Below, in pieces: positions 1 to 9,434 of a DNA stretch of 64,000 nt (its first letter is position 1; every line of letters starts with the position of its first letter). The DNA is from an uncultured Clostridia bacterium (GTDB taxonomy: Bacteria > Bacillota > Clostridia > Oscillospirales > Oscillospiraceae): positions 1 to 64,000 of the forward strand of contig CAMVTO010000010.1 in assembly GCA_947170435.1 (NCBI GenBank), given 5' to 3'. The notes beneath the pieces are model-generated. The model did no database searches, was not told the DNA's origin, and was given only the letters and a program-made list of their open reading frames with translations. Made by a program: the position numbers and the translations under genes.

Positions 1-2377
1 CTTCCCACGTCATGAAGCCGACGAGAATGTTGCGGCCCAGAGCGATCTCGCCCTGGTCGGTGGCGGGGCCGTCTGCCAGAACCGTGGGGTCTTCCAGAAT
101 GTGGCCGTGCTCGTCTACCTTGCGGCCGTGCACGCGCTCACCCACATCGACGATGGGGTGCTGGTTGATGCAGGTGCCATGGTTGGAGCGCAGGAACTTG
201 GTGAGCTTGTACTCCTTGACGCCCAGCTCGGGGTCGTCATAGGCAACCGTGATGTTGCGGGCGTCCATCTTGGTCACGATGCCGTCGCCCTCGGCAAGGA
301 CGGCAACCTCGGCGTCCATGCAGATCTTGTGCTCCATGCCGGTACCGACGATGGGCGCCTCGGGACGGAGCAGGGGCACCGCCTGACGCTGCATGTTCGC
401 GCCCATCAGAGCGCGGTTCGCGTCGTCGTTGGGCAGGAACGGGATCATTGCCGTCGCGATGGAGACCATCATGCGCGGGGAAATGTCGATGTAGTCGACG
501 CGGTCGCGGTCGACCTCCACGATTTCGTCGCGGTGACGGCAGGTAATGCGCTTGTTGATGAGGCAGCCATCCTTGTCCACCGGCTCCGCCGCCTGACCGA
601 CGATGTACTGATCCTCCACGTCGGCGGTCATGTAGGTGATGTCGTCGGAAATCTTGCCGGTGGCGTGATCCACCTTGCGGTAGGGCGCCTCGATAAAGCC
701 GTACTCGTTGATGCGGGCGTAGGTCGCGAGATAAGAGATCAGGCCGATGTTCGGACCTTCCGGCGTCTCAATCGGGCACATGCGGCCGTAGTGGCTGTAG
801 TGCACGTCTCGGACTTCCATGTTCGCGCGCTCGCGGCTCAGGCCGCCGGGGCCCAGTGCGGACAGGCGGCGCTTGTGGGTCAGCTCGGCGAGCGGGTTGG
901 TCTGATCCATGAACTGGCTCAGCGGTGAGGAGCCGAAGAACTCCTTGATTGCCGCGGTCACCGGGCGGATGTTGATAAGGCTCTGCGGGGTCACGATGTC
1001 GAGATCCTGCATCGTCATGCGCTCGCGGATCACGCGTTCCATACGGCTGAAGCCGATGCGGAACTGGTTTTGCAGCAGCTCGCCCACGCAGCGCAGGCGG
1101 CGGTTGCCCAGATGGTCGATGTCGTCCTTAAAGACGATGCCGCGTGCCAGAGCGTTCATATAGTTGATGGACGCGAGGATATCGTCGACCAGAATGTGCT
1201 TCGGCACCAAACGATCCACGTTATCCCGAACGGCGTCCTTGAGCTCCTCACCGGAATACTGCTCCAGCAGCTCCTTCAGGACGCTCTCGCAGACGCGCTC
1301 CTTGATGCCCAGCTCCTTCGGGTCGAAGTCCACGAAGCGGCTCAGGTCCACCATGTGGTTGGAGAACACGCGCAGCGGGCGGCCGTCAACATCCAGCGTC
1401 ACGTCGTTGACGCCAATGGCGTCCAGCTCGTCGGCTTCCTCGCCGGTCATGACGTGACCGGCGTCGAAGATGATTTCGCCCGTGCGCGGATCGGCGACGG
1501 GGAAGAGCAGCTTCTGCCCGCGGATACGCGCGCGCAGCGCCAGCTTTTTATTGTACTTGTAGCGGCCGACCATGCTGAGATCATAGCGGCGCGGGTCAAA
1601 GAAGAGATTGTTGATGAGCGTCTCGCAGGCCTCGACCGTGGGCGGCTCGCCCGGACGCAGCTTGCGGTAGATCTCCAGCATCGCCTCTTCGTAGGTCTTG
1701 CAGGCGTCCTTGTCAAGAGTGGCCACGACGCGCTCGTCATCGCCGAAGAGCTCGGTGATCTCGGCGTCGGTGCGCAGGCCGATGGCACGCAGAAGCTCGG
1801 TGACAGGAAGCTTGCGGTTCTTGTCGATGCGAACCCAGAAAATCTCGCTGGCGTCGGTCTCATATTCGAGCCACGCGCCGCGGTAAGGGATCGCCTGGGC
1901 GGTCATCAGCGGCAGGTCGGTCTTAAGGTCGATCTCCTTGCCGTAGTAGATGCCGGGCGAACGCACAATCTGGGAGACGACGACGCGCTCCGCGCCGTTG
2001 ATGACGAAGGTGCCCGACTGAGTCATGAGCGGGAAGTCGCCCATGAAGATCTCCTGTTCCTTGATCTCGCCCGTCTCTTTGTTGTAAAGACGCACGTTCA
2101 CCTTGAGAGGAGCGGCGTAGGTCGCGTCGCGCGCCTTGCACTCCTCCACATCGTATTTGGGTTCCTCGTCCATCTTATAGTCGATGAAGCTCAGTTCGAG
2201 GTTGCCGGCATAGTTCGCGATCGCGTCCACGTCCGCAAACACCTCTCGCAGACCGTAGTCCAGGAACCACTTGTAAGAGGTCTTCTGCAGCTCGAGGAGA
2301 TTCGGCATCTCCATGACTTCCTCGTGCCGTGCGAAGTTCTTGCGAAGGGTCTTGCCGTACATTTTGTCGTGGGCCAT
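1..2377 (-). CDS. rpoB: DNA-directed RNA polymerase subunit beta, N-terminal part (truncated by window start)
   Basis: Minus-strand frame from ATG at 2377 reads [39 protein letters not shown] and contains [33 protein letters not shown], classic RpoB. Open at the left edge, so absent from the ORF track. Confidence 0.97.
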   Translation of the reverse strand, partial: MAHDKMYGKTLRKNFARHEEVMEMPNLLELQKTSYKWFLDYGLREVFADVDAIANYAGNLELSFIDYKMDEEPKYDVEECKARDATYAAPLKVNVRLYNKETGEIKEQEIFMGDFPLMTQSGTFVINGAERVVVSQIVRSPGIYYGKEIDLKTDLPLMTAQAIPYRGAWLEYETDASEIFWVRIDKNRKLPVTELLRAIGLRTDAEITELFGDDERVVATLDKDACKTYEEAMLEIYRKLRPGEPPTVEACETLINNLFFDPRRYDLSMVGRYKYNKKLALRARIRGQKLLFPVADPRTGEIIFDAGHVMTGEEADELDAIGVNDVTLDVDGRPLRVFSNHMVDLSRFVDFDPKELGIKERVCESVLKELLEQYSGEELKDAVRDNVDRLVPKHILVDDILASINYMNALARGIVFKDDIDHLGNRRLRCVGELLQNQFRIGFSRMERVIRERMTMQDLDIVTPQSLINIRPVTAAIKEFFGSSPLSQFMDQTNPLAELTHKRRLSALGPGGLSRERANMEVRDVHYSHYGRMCPIETPEGPNIGLISYLATYARINEYGFIEAPYRKVDHATGKISDDITYMTADVEDQYIVGQAAEPVDKDGCLINKRITCRHRDEIVEVDRDRVDYIDISPRMMVSIATAMIPFLPNDDANRALMGANMQRQAVPLLRPEAPIVGTGMEHKICMDAEVAVLAEGDGIVTKMDARNITVAYDDPELGVKEYKLTKFLRSNHGTCINQHPIVDVGERVHGRKVDEHGHILEDPTVLADGPATDQGEIALGRNILVGFMTWE

Positions 2378-2563
2378 TTGCTCTTCACGCCTTTCTTTCC
2401 TCTCCGCCTCTCAGTTGCGGAGAAAAATAATGTGCTTTTGCGATACGCCCGGTTTTGTTGATACAAACAGTGCCGAAGCGCTTGCTTTTTTCAATGCAAT
2501 TTGCTACACTCGCGTTAGTAGGTGAGGTTTTGCCACCAACCCACTTTCGCATATAAGCGCTTT

Positions 2564-2592
2564 ATTTTACCGGATAACACAAAAAAAGTCAA
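2564..2592 (-). promoter_or_regulatory. sigma-A-type promoter for rpoB
   Basis: Minus strand TTGACT (2592-2587), 17-bp spacer, TAAAAT (2569-2564). Confidence 0.65.
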
Positions 2593-2623
2593 GTGTTTTT
2601 TCGCACTTGACTCATTTTTTTGC

Positions 2624-2658
2624 AAAAAACGCCCGCAGCTTATGCCGCGGGCGTTTTC
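2624..2658 (-). terminator. Rho-independent terminator of the SNF transporter gene
   Basis: Minus strand ACGCCCGCGGC/GCGGGCGT hairpin followed by TTTTTTGC. Confidence 0.6.
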
Positions 2659-2691
2659 CCTTGCGATTGCTTCTGCCATCAGGCAGGATGC

Positions 2692-4026
2692 TCAGCGCCA
2701 GCTGAAGGTCGCGAGGCCGTACACGTAGAGAACCACGATAATCGCGGGAACGCAGAAGCGGAAGATCGGCTTCATCCACGGCTGTACCTTGAGGCCCTTG
2801 CCGGTGTTGGCTTCCTTCACGAAGTTGTCCCAGCCCCAGCCGAAGTTATTGCAGCAGAACAGAGCAAAGACCAGGCTGCCGATGGGCAGGCAGTTCGTAG
2901 AGACGATGAAATCCCAGAAGTCCAGCCACGCGGAGCCCTCCGCAAAGGGCTGGAAGGTGAATACGCTGAAGCCCAGCGCGGTGGTCAGGCCCAGCAGGAA
3001 TACGACGACACCGCAAATGAGGCTGCCCTTGGGGCGGCTCCAGCCAAAGAGATCGCGGGTCATGGCAAGGATGTTCTCACACACGGCCAGCACCGTGGAC
3101 AGCGCCGCGAAGACCATGAACAGGAAGAACAGCGTGCCCCAGAAGCGGCCGCCGACCATGTTGTTGAACACGGTCGCCATGGTGTCGAACAGCAGGCTCG
3201 GGCCCGCGCCGACCTCAAGGCCGTAGGAGAAGCAGGCCGGGAACATGATGAAGCCCGCGAGCAGCGCAACGACGGTATCCAGAACGATGACGTTTACGGA
3301 CTCGCCCATCAGCGCGCGATCCTTGTCGATGTAGCTGCCGAAAATCGCCATGCTGCCGATGCCCAGAGACAGGGTGAAGAATGCCTGATTCATAGCGCCG
3401 ACGATGACAGAGCCGTTGATCTTGGAGAAGTCAGGCACGAGATAGAAGGCAAGGCCCTCCTTTGCGCCGGGAAGCGTAAAACTGTGAACCGCCAGCACCA
3501 GCATCAGAACCAGCAGCGCCACCATCATGTACTTGGTCACGCGCTCCAGACCGCCCTGAAGATTGAAGCTCAGGATCACAAAGGCGACGATCACGGTAAC
3601 CGCCAGGAACGTCACGTTCAGGCCGGGGTTGGTGATCATGGGGCCGAAGCCAAGGCCCTGATTCTGGCCCACCAGGAACTTGCAGAAGTAGTTGATGATC
3701 CAGCCGCAAACGACGGTGTAGAACGCCATCAGCGCGATGTTGCCAAGCAGGGAGACATATCCCATGATGCCCCATTTCTGGCCGGGCTTCTCCAGCGCCT
3801 GATACATCTTGACCGGGCTCTTCTGGGCAGCGCGGCCCACAGTGAACTCCATCGTCATAACAGGCAGGCCCAAAACCAGCAGGCAGATGATGTACACCAG
3901 CACAAATCCGCCGCCGCCGTACTGGCCGGTCATCCACGGGAATTTCCAAACATTGCCGCACCCGATGGCGCAGCCCGCCGAGAGCAAAATGAAGCCCAAG
4001 CGGCTGCCAAGTCTTTCTCTTTCCAT
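2692..4026 (-). CDS. sodium:neurotransmitter symporter (SNF) family transporter
   Basis: MERERLGSRLGFILLSAGCAIGCGNVWKFPWMTGQYGGGGFVLVYI...; typical SNF N-terminal signature and many TM segments. Confidence 0.9.
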   Translation of the reverse strand: MERERLGSRLGFILLSAGCAIGCGNVWKFPWMTGQYGGGGFVLVYIICLLVLGLPVMTMEFTVGRAAQKSPVKMYQALEKPGQKWGIMGYVSLLGNIALMAFYTVVCGWIINYFCKFLVGQNQGLGFGPMITNPGLNVTFLAVTVIVAFVILSFNLQGGLERVTKYMMVALLVLMLVLAVHSFTLPGAKEGLAFYLVPDFSKINGSVIVGAMNQAFFTLSLGIGSMAIFGSYIDKDRALMGESVNVIVLDTVVALLAGFIMFPACFSYGLEVGAGPSLLFDTMATVFNNMVGGRFWGTLFFLFMVFAALSTVLAVCENILAMTRDLFGWSRPKGSLICGVVVFLLGLTTALGFSVFTFQPFAEGSAWLDFWDFIVSTNCLPIGSLVFALFCCNNFGWGWDNFVKEANTGKGLKVQPWMKPIFRFCVPAIIVVLYVYGLATFSWR

Positions 4027-4072
4027 TTCAGTTTTCTCCTTTAAATGCCTAAAGTGGTTTCCACAAGTCGGG

Positions 4073-4101
4073 ATTATACAATGCTGATTTGGTTTTTGCA
4101 A
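4073..4101 (-). promoter_or_regulatory. sigma-A-type promoter for the SNF transporter
   Basis: Minus strand TTGCAA, 17-bp spacer, TATAAT. Confidence 0.65.
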
Positions 4102-4157
4102 GACTTTTTTTGCACATCATTTGTACTGTCTCGCCTCAAGTTGCCGCCAGAATGCAC

Positions 4158-4188
4158 AAAAAGACCGCCGAATCGCTTCGGCGGTCGC
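4158..4188 (-). terminator. terminator of the GGDEF gene
   Basis: Minus strand GACCGCCGAAGCGATTCGGCGGTC followed by TTTTT. Confidence 0.65.
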
Positions 4189-4198
4189 TGCTTGTTCC

Positions 4199-5197
4199 TT
4201 ATTCTGTTGCCCGGCTGCGATCCTCTTCATTAAAAAACGCACAGCCGTTGCGCCCGGCTTCCTTGACACGGTAGAGCGCCTTGTCCGCCATTTTAAACAG
4301 GTTCTCCCCCTCCTGTCGCTGATCGCTGAACGCAACGCCGATGCTCAGCGTCACCAACGGCAAGCCATCGGACACATCCCGCAGGCCCTTTTGCACGGCC
4401 TCCACCCTGCTCATCACGACCTGCTGCTGATCCGGTGTGATCTCCGTCATGATGACGGCAAACTCGTCGCCGCCGGTGCGGCAGGCATAGTCCGACGCGC
4501 GAAAGTCGCCCGCCAGCAGCCGCGCCACCTTTTGCAGCACCTTGTCGCCGATATCATGGCCGTAGGTATCGTTGACGCCCTTGAACTTGTCCACGTCGAT
4601 CCACAGCAGCGCGATGCTCTCCTCGCGGCCGTGCTCCGCCAGCAGCTTTTCATAAGCGCCGCGGTTATAAAGCCCCGTCAGCGCGTCGTGCTCCACCTTG
4701 TAGCGCAGCTCCTCGTTGCGCAGCATATTCTCCTCAAACATGGCATTGTACGCCTTGGCGAGGTAGCGCAGCTCATACGCACCGCGCAGCGGCAGCGTTT
4801 TATTCTCGCGAATGCGCCCGATGTACTCCTCCATCGGCCAGAGGATCAGCGCTACGACAGAGAACACCTCGATCAATACCACCAGCAGCAAAATGCCGGT
4901 AAGCACCTGCTGACGCTCCATCATGTCGCGCAGCAGCTCCACGGCGGCTCCGTCCGTCCCGAGCATCTCCTCAATCAGCCTCTGCTTGTGCTGGATCGTC
5001 GCCAGCAGCACCAATGAGATGATACATGCCACGGCTGCAATGATCCCGTTGATGCTCTGCAGACGTACAGAACCTTTTTCGTGCAGTCCCGGCTTATCGG
5101 GAAGGTCGGTGCTGCGGCGGTGCGGGCCGTGATAGGCCGCGCCGTAGGTGACAGGGCCGCTCCACCCTTTCTGTTCAGTTGGCGTATGCTCTGCCAT
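4199..5197 (-). CDS. membrane-anchored diguanylate cyclase (GGDEF domain)
   Basis: HDALTGLYNRGAYEKLL...FRASDYACRTGGDEFAV; two hydrophobic segments N-terminal to the GGDEF domain. Confidence 0.92.
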   Translation of the reverse strand: MAEHTPTEQKGWSGPVTYGAAYHGPHRRSTDLPDKPGLHEKGSVRLQSINGIIAAVACIISLVLLATIQHKQRLIEEMLGTDGAAVELLRDMMERQQVLTGILLLVVLIEVFSVVALILWPMEEYIGRIRENKTLPLRGAYELRYLAKAYNAMFEENMLRNEELRYKVEHDALTGLYNRGAYEKLLAEHGREESIALLWIDVDKFKGVNDTYGHDIGDKVLQKVARLLAGDFRASDYACRTGGDEFAVIMTEITPDQQQVVMSRVEAVQKGLRDVSDGLPLVTLSIGVAFSDQRQEGENLFKMADKALYRVKEAGRNGCAFFNEEDRSRATE

Positions 5198-5343
5198 CCC
5201 GCAACCCCCTCGCTTTGATTGGAAACGAATTACTTATAACACATTTCCTCCCACAACGCAAGCCATTGCGTCCGCCCTCTACAGGCTCTATGGCCTGATA
5301 TCCATCGTATTGGGCATCCAGAAATATCGCGTTTCTTCGGCAG

Positions 5344-6705
5344 TCAGTCCTTCGTCCGAGATAGCAATACCACCGTCTCGACGTGATCCGCCCGCGGGAA
5401 CATGTCCACAGCACAGGCGCGCGCCGCAGCATAGCCGAGTTCAGCAAACCGCCGCACATCGCGGCTCAGCGTCGCCGGATCGCAGGAGACATAGACCACC
5501 CGCGGCGGCGCCATGTCGCCGATGGCGCGGATCACGTCCTCCGCAAGTCCCTTGCGCGGCGGATCGACCGTCACCACATCAGGCCGCAGGCCTTCCGCCG
5601 CGAATTTTGCCGCTACCGCCGAAGCGTCGCCGAGGAAGAACTCCGCGTTTTTGACGCCGTTGCGCTCCGCGCTGTCCCGGGCGTCGGCAATCGCCTCCGG
5701 CACGATCTCCGCGCCGATGGCGCGTTTGGCATAGCGGGCCAGCAGCAGTGTGATCGTCCCTGCGCCGCAGTAGAGATCCAGTGCCGTCTCCTCGCCGGTG
5801 AGGCCGGCGAACTCAACGGCCTTGGCGTAGAGCTTTTCACACTGGGCATGGTTGACCTGATAAAACGATGGCACCGAGATCAGGAACGTAAACCCGCAGA
5901 GTGTATCGGCAATACGGTTGCTGCCCCAAAGCGTGCGATAGCTGTCCCCCAGCACCACGTTGGTTTTTTTCATGTTGGTGTTCAGCAGGATGCCCACCGT
6001 GTCCGGGCACGCGCCCCGCAACGCCTCCACCAGTTCCCGCTCATGGGGCAGCGAGGTCGCGTTCGCCACGACGCACAGCAGCGACTGTCCCTTGGTGTTG
6101 TTCCGCGTGAACAGGTGCCGGATCAGCCCCTCGCCGGTGGTCTCATCGTAGCCCCGCACGTCCCAGCGCGCCATCCAGGCGCGCAGCGCGTCGGCGGCGG
6201 CCTCCGCCGCCGGATGCACCAGAAGGCACCGTTCGGCATTGACAACCTCGTGCGTCCGTGCGCGGTAAAATCCCACCGCGCCATTGGGAGACACCGGCCA
6301 GATTGACTTATTGCGGCAGCGCTGGATCGCGTCCGCACCGAGGATCGCCTCCACCGCAACGTCGCTTCCGCCGAGACGACGAAGGTCATCCTCTACCCGT
6401 TGGCGCTTGAGCTGCTTCTCCTCGGCATACTCCATGTGCCGATAGGTACATCCGCCGCAGCGCGGGAAATAGGGGCAGTCCGAGGTCATGCGGTGCGCTG
6501 ACGGTGAGAGCACCTCCACGATCTTGGCATAGGCAACACGCTTGTTGACCTTAAGGATCAGCACGCGGCAGGTCTCGCCCCGCAGCGCGCCTTGCACAAA
6601 AACGACGCGGCCGTCGATTCTTGCGACGCCCGCGCCGCCGTCCGCATAGCCCTCTATGCGGACGGTGTGGATCTGATTTTTCTTCAACTCTTGAATCGTT
6701 TCCAA
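5344..6705 (-). CDS. rlmD: 23S rRNA (uracil-5-)-methyltransferase, RlmD/RumA family
   Basis: TRAM-like N-terminus, CPYFPRCGGCTYRH Fe-S motif, LDLYCGAGTITLLLA SAM motif, VTVDPPRKGL and VYVSCDPATLSRD. Confidence 0.9.
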   Translation of the reverse strand: METIQELKKNQIHTVRIEGYADGGAGVARIDGRVVFVQGALRGETCRVLILKVNKRVAYAKIVEVLSPSAHRMTSDCPYFPRCGGCTYRHMEYAEEKQLKRQRVEDDLRRLGGSDVAVEAILGADAIQRCRNKSIWPVSPNGAVGFYRARTHEVVNAERCLLVHPAAEAAADALRAWMARWDVRGYDETTGEGLIRHLFTRNNTKGQSLLCVVANATSLPHERELVEALRGACPDTVGILLNTNMKKTNVVLGDSYRTLWGSNRIADTLCGFTFLISVPSFYQVNHAQCEKLYAKAVEFAGLTGEETALDLYCGAGTITLLLARYAKRAIGAEIVPEAIADARDSAERNGVKNAEFFLGDASAVAAKFAAEGLRPDVVTVDPPRKGLAEDVIRAIGDMAPPRVVYVSCDPATLSRDVRRFAELGYAAARACAVDMFPRADHVETVVLLSRTKD

Positions 6706-6727
6706 TTTGCAGAATGCCTTTCGTTAC

Positions 6728-8320
6728 TTACTTCCACTTTTCAAGCAGCGCGTGGATCTGGGATGTGAGCGCCGCCATATCCTTGTTCGGCATGCCGCGG
6801 CTGCTCTTGATGAACATGAGCAGCTCCTCCGCGGAGGTGGCGAGCTTGTTGTAGATGACGTCCGCGCGGCGGCGCGCCTCGCTCTTGCGGCGCTCCGGCA
6901 CATAGCCGTCCTCCAGCGCCACGCCGAGGGCAAGATCGTACACCGCGGTGAACTTCGGCGCGTGGGCGGCGAAGCCGAGGCCGCGCAGCTCCTCCGCAAA
7001 CGCGGGGGCGATGTCCTCGTCGCCGTGGACGACAAACACCTGCTGGGGCTTGGGGTCGAAATTCTGCACCCACTGCACCAAATGGTCGTGGTCGGCGTGG
7101 GCGGAGAGTCCCTTAAAGTTGATGATCTTCGCGCGCACCGCGACCTCCTCGCCGAAGAGCTTGACGCTCTCCGCGCCGTCGATGATGCGGCGGCCCAGCG
7201 TGCCGGGCACCTGATAGCCCACGAAGACGATGGTGCAGTTGTAGCGCCAGAGGTTGTGCTTTAAGTGATGGCGGATGCGGCCCGCGTCGCACATGCCGGA
7301 GGCGGAAATGATCACCTTCGGCGTGGGGTCGGCGTTGAGCAGCTTGGACTCCTCGCCGCCCTCGACCATGTGGAGGTTGGAGAAGGAGAACATGTGCTTG
7401 TCATCGGTCGCCAGCGCCAACGACTCCTCGTCCACATAGCCGTGGACGTTGCCGCAGAAGATGGACGTTGCAGCCTTCGCCAGCGGCGAGTCGATGTACA
7501 CCGGGAAGTCCGGCACGGACTTGACCATGCCCGCCTCCTTGATTTTGCGGATGAAGTACAGCAGCTCCTGCGCGCGGCCGACGGCGAACGACGGGATGAT
7601 GACGTTGCCACCCGCTGCCAACGTGGAGTCGATGATCTCCGCGAGGCGGCCCTCGTAGTTCCACTCGCCCTCATGGTTGCGGTTGCCATAGGTGGACTCC
7701 ATCAGCACATAGTCGGCATGGGTCAGCGGCTCCGGCGCGCAGAGGATGGGCTGGGTCTCGTTGCCGATGTCGCCGGAGAACACAACGGTCTTGATGACGT
7801 CGCCCTCGGTGAGCACCATGGTGATGCTGGCGGAACCGAGCAGATGCCCCGCGTCGGTGAACGTGACCTCGACGCCCTCGCACAGCTCGATGGTCTCGTG
7901 ATAGTCGCAGGTGCGGATGTACTTGATCGCCTCCTCCGCGTCTGCGGTGGTGTAGAGCGGCTCGACGTGCTCGCGCCCCGCACGCTCTCCCTTGCGGTTC
8001 ATGTACTCCGCGTCGCTCTCCTGGATGCTGGCAGAGTCCAGCAGCATGATCTCCAGCAGCCGCCCCGTGAGACGCGTGGTCAGTACTTCACCGTGGAAGC
8101 CCTGCTTGACCAGCAGCGGAAGTCTTCCCGAGTGGTCGATGTGGGCATGGGTGATGAGCACATAATCGATCTCGCTGGCGTCAAAGGGCAGGAGCGTATT
8201 ATCCAGCTCGTCACGCCCTTGCTGCAAGCCGCAGTCGACCAGAATGCGTTTTCCATTGATCGTCACGCAGTGGCAGGAGCCCGTCACCGCGCGGTCAGCG
8301 CCGTAAAAATACAGTTTCAT
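6728..8320 (-). CDS. MBL-fold metallo-hydrolase with beta-CASP/RMMBL domains (predicted exoribonuclease-like)
   Basis: ITHAHIDHSGRLPLLVKQGF (HxHxDH), VLMESTYGNRNHE, PKVIISASGMCDAGRIRHHL, GLSAHADHDHLVQWV. Confidence 0.9.
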   Translation of the reverse strand: MKLYFYGADRAVTGSCHCVTINGKRILVDCGLQQGRDELDNTLLPFDASEIDYVLITHAHIDHSGRLPLLVKQGFHGEVLTTRLTGRLLEIMLLDSASIQESDAEYMNRKGERAGREHVEPLYTTADAEEAIKYIRTCDYHETIELCEGVEVTFTDAGHLLGSASITMVLTEGDVIKTVVFSGDIGNETQPILCAPEPLTHADYVLMESTYGNRNHEGEWNYEGRLAEIIDSTLAAGGNVIIPSFAVGRAQELLYFIRKIKEAGMVKSVPDFPVYIDSPLAKAATSIFCGNVHGYVDEESLALATDDKHMFSFSNLHMVEGGEESKLLNADPTPKVIISASGMCDAGRIRHHLKHNLWRYNCTIVFVGYQVPGTLGRRIIDGAESVKLFGEEVAVRAKIINFKGLSAHADHDHLVQWVQNFDPKPQQVFVVHGDEDIAPAFAEELRGLGFAAHAPKFTAVYDLALGVALEDGYVPERRKSEARRRADVIYNKLATSAEELLMFIKSSRGMPNKDMAALTSQIHALLEKWK

Positions 8321-8394
8321 CGGCTTTCCTCCCCGCTTTGCACAAAGGTTGTCAGCTTCTCTGAAAATATTTTAGCATAGCTGCACAGAATATG

Positions 8395-8427
8395 CAAGAA
8401 AAACAGCGCAGGTTTTTCCTGCGCTGT
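8395..8427 (-). terminator. terminator of the SDR gene
   Basis: ACAGCGCAGG-AAAAA-CCTGCGCTGT stem followed by TTTTTCTT on the minus strand. Confidence 0.65.
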
Positions 8428-8449
8428 CCCATTTTTTTCAACTGCCGGA

Positions 8450-9193
8450 TCAGACGTCCACGCCGCCGTCTACGCGCAGCAGCTGGCCGTCGATAAACGA
8501 GGAGTCGGAGGTTGCCAGAAACAGAACCGTTGAAGCGATTTCACTGCCCTCTCCGATGCGGTGCAGCGCCGTGCGGTCGATCATCGGCTGGAACGCATCT
8601 TCGCCGCCGACCGAGGCGAGCATTGCGGTGCGGATCGCGCCCGGGCAAATGCCGTTGACGTGGATCGTGGGAGCAAGCTCGTTCGCCATCGCCTTGGTGA
8701 GTCCGACCATGGCGTGCTTGCTGGTGACGTAGGCGACAAACCCCCAGTGCGCCGCCCAGCCGACAATGGACGCGACGTTGATGATATGGCCCTCCCCCTT
8801 TTCCTTCATGACCGGCGCGACCTTCTGGCTGAGCATCAGCGCGCTGGTAACGTTGATGTTGATGTCCTCCATGAATTCCTCCGCCGTAATGGTGGCAAAC
8901 TGTGCCAGCGACAGCATGCCGGCGTTGTTCATCAGCACGTCCACCGTGCCGTACGCCTTCATTGTGGCGTCAAAGATGACCTGCGCAAAGTTCTTGTCCG
9001 CAGCGTCGGCAATCACATAAATGGCTTCCCCGCCATCGGCCTTGATTTTGTCCACAACTTCCTTTGCCCGCGCTTCATTGCGGCCTGTGACGACGACCTT
9101 CGCGCCCTCTTTCGCGAACAGATATGCGGTGTCCCGCCCCATGCCGGAGGTGGAACCGGTGATGATCGCGACTTTGTTTTCAAGTTTTCCCAT
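8450..9193 (-). CDS. SDR family oxidoreductase (FabG-like)
   Basis: MGKLENKVAIITGSTSGMGRDTAYLFAKEGAKVVVTGRN...; TGxxxGxG and YxxxK motifs. Confidence 0.9.
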   Translation of the reverse strand: MGKLENKVAIITGSTSGMGRDTAYLFAKEGAKVVVTGRNEARAKEVVDKIKADGGEAIYVIADAADKNFAQVIFDATMKAYGTVDVLMNNAGMLSLAQFATITAEEFMEDININVTSALMLSQKVAPVMKEKGEGHIINVASIVGWAAHWGFVAYVTSKHAMVGLTKAMANELAPTIHVNGICPGAIRTAMLASVGGEDAFQPMIDRTALHRIGEGSEIASTVLFLATSDSSFIDGQLLRVDGGVDV

Positions 9194-9332
9194 TTCTGAT
9201 TCCTCTCTTTCAGTGTTTTATTGTGTCAGTGCGGTAAAGCGCTACGCATACAGTATAGGTTTTCCTTGAATATGTCAAGCCTTGTTGAACTGGCATTTTC
9301 GCACTTTTTACAAACCGTTCACACAAATCCCT

Positions 9333-9361
9333 TTGCATATTGCGCTGTCTTGTGTTATATT
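9333..9361 (+). promoter_or_regulatory. sigma-A-type promoter for secA
   Basis: TTGCAT, 17-bp spacer, TATATT. Confidence 0.6.
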
Positions 9362-9434
9362 ATACAGGTATTATTTTGCGTGCCGGGCGGCATGCATCGT
9401 TTAAGCACTTTTCCCGAAAGGAAGTATATACATC

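Noticed and set aside
700-960. Rifampicin-resistance allele in rpoB
   Set aside because: The visible cluster [22 protein letters not shown] keeps the usual D, H and S residues; looks wild type.
101-2461. Plus-strand ORFs of 275 and 463 aa over rpoB
   Set aside because: Complementary to the rpoB reading frame; composition is artefactual.
2586-2612. GTCAAGTG...CACTTGAC hairpin as a terminator facing rpoB
   Set aside because: Its TTGAC arm is better explained as the -35 of the rpoB promoter with a 17-bp spacer to TAAAAT; terminator function left open.
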